Source of the DNA: M55B111 sp964614065
Lineage (GTDB): Bacteria > Bipolaricaulota > Bipolaricaulia > M55B111
DNA: 14,354 nucleotides
Assembly: GCA_964614065.1 (NCBI GenBank)
Contig: CAZTJJ010000034.1
Span: 1-14,354 of the forward strand
Direction of reading: 5' to 3'
Position numbers and translations under genes: made by a program. The notes under the pieces were generated by a model that worked only from the letters and a program-made list of their open reading frames with translations, did not search any database and had not been told where the DNA came from. Within the stretch, counting starts at the first letter, position 1; every line of letters starts with the position of its first letter. Positions 13,983 through 14,354 of the stretch are shown here, in pieces.

Positions 13983-14329
13983 GGCGAGTAACCTGCCGGA
14001 AGGCTTGACCAAAACTTGCCGAGAAAGCCCCAGGGCTTGCCCTGGGGAGGAATCGGCTGGTTTGGTCCAGCACTCAATCGAGATATGGACCTTGGCGTAA
14101 GTATCCTTAGCTGAACCTGCTGGGCAAAGTAAACAGGAAAAGCCTTGATTCGATTTAGCCAAGTGAGTCTCCTCGATTGAGTGCTGGGTCAATTTCCGGT
14201 TATTAAGCTGAAGGTTCTGTTTTCATTTGTCTTTTTCAAGCCCGTCCGTTGGGGGGTTCTTGACCGCTTCTTTCAGGCGGTAGAAAGTTTGATTTGCCCC
14301 ACAAGAGGAGGGGGGCGTTTATATCAGAG
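13983..14329 (+). other. Gene-free, highly structured stretch after the cupin
   Basis: No credible coding frame exists here; minus-strand frames crossing it show no coding character. The left two thirds (14000-14187) hold nested inverted repeats described separately. The right part is T-rich from about 14205 to 14238. It then contains a short hairpin (ACCGC 14263-14267 with GCGGT 14277-14281) and a G-rich tract (14305-14315) in front of a possible gene start. Confidence 0.5.
14000..14187 (+). ncRNA. Candidate structured RNA, family not recognised
   Basis: Helix 1 (14007-14067) pairs GACCAAA with TTTGGTC, then GCCGA (14018-14022) with TCGGC (14053-14057). A symmetric all-purine internal loop follows (GAAAG against AGGAA), then CCCCAGGGC (14028-14036) with GCCCTGGGG (14039-14047), closed by TT. 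Helix 2 starts at the base where helix 1 ends: CCAGCACTCAATCGAG (14067-14082) is perfectly complementary to 14172-14187. Inside it CTTGGC (14091-14096) pairs with GCCAAG (14158-14163), and CCTG/CAGG (14116-14119, 14134-14137) forms a hairpin. AAGGCTT (14000-14006), abutting helix 1, is complementary to AAGCCTT (14140-14146) and could make a pseudoknot. AATCGA (14076-14081) also has a competing partner at 14150-14155. I cannot match it to a known riboswitch or RNA class. Strand is assumed from the cupin; no terminator is visible. A DNA-level repeat element is the alternative. Confidence 0.5.
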
Positions 14330-14354
14330 ATGGTTACAGCAAAAGAGAAAATAT
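14330..14354 (+). CDS. Possible gene start, cut by window edge
   Basis: An ATG at 14330 opens a frame of eight codons (MVTAKEKI) to the window end. A GAGGAGGGGGG tract (14305-14315) lies 14 bases upstream, farther than usual for a ribosome site. TTTATAT just before it could be a -10 box giving a leaderless mRNA. Nothing can be said about the product. Confidence 0.3.

Noticed and set aside
13991..14010. CCGGAAGG as in the bacterial SRP RNA tetraloop region.
   Set aside because: The conserved AGCAGC/asymmetric loop partner sequence is absent and only a 3-bp stem closes the GGAA.
7849..14082. CTCAATC recurring in several intergenic inverted repeats (6272, 7898, 14074) as a dispersed repeat family.
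   Set aside because: The shared core is only seven bases and the flanks differ, so chance is sufficient. No CRISPR array, insertion sequence or attachment site was seen anywhere in the window.
14110..14145. Resemblance to a TPP riboswitch (CTGAACCTG and a following CTGG stem).
   Set aside because: The invariant CUGAGA segment and the GAUAAU-like pyrophosphate sensor loop are missing, and the enclosing helices do not match the TPP fold. The next gene is not visible as a thiamin gene.

Overview
The window is bacterial. Genes start behind recognisable Shine-Dalgarno sites, several have -35/-10 promoters with 17-bp spacers, and it carries mnmG, trpS and yebC together with a tRNA-Arg. Base composition is intermediate and coding is tight on both strands. 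I cannot name the organism. The carbohydrate ABC operon ending in a Gfo/Idh/MocA dehydrogenase, and a solute-binding protein exported without a lipobox cysteine, fit a deep-branching non-model heterotroph (Bipolaricaulota or Thermotogota-like is a guess).

Left half (about 1-6130, minus strand) is one sugar/polyol import operon read right to left. A consensus-like promoter (6098-6126) leads into two ABC ATPases, a 66-residue two-helix membrane protein, a periplasmic binding protein, two CUT1-type permeases and, after a 165-bp gap, the start of a Gfo/Idh/MocA oxidoreductase that runs off the left edge. An intrinsic-terminator-like hairpin between the binding protein and permease genes would keep binding-protein mRNA in excess. 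The second ATPase has Pro in place of the switch histidine, so the ATPase pair is probably asymmetric, as in glycerol-type GlpS/GlpT systems.

Middle (6130-9010): a tRNA-Arg(CCG) gene on the minus strand, a long gene-free stretch, then on the plus strand mtnA (methylthioribose-1-phosphate isomerase family) and a KaiC/RecA-superfamily protein whose Walker A and B motifs are both damaged.

Right (9011-13982) is housekeeping: nth (endonuclease III, minus), yebC (plus), and a convergent mnmG-trpS pair (minus), followed by a small cupin (plus). mnmG, yebC and the cupin share an unusual arrangement: a -10 box only 14-19 bases before the start codon and a GGTGAT-type Shine-Dalgarno site.

Downstream of the cupin (13983-14329) is a gene-free stretch with an elaborate set of inverted repeats. 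They include a long hairpin with a purine-only 5x5 internal loop that directly abuts a 16-bp long-range helix, plus a possible pseudoknot. This is the best candidate here for an undescribed structured RNA. A probable gene start is cut off by the right edge.
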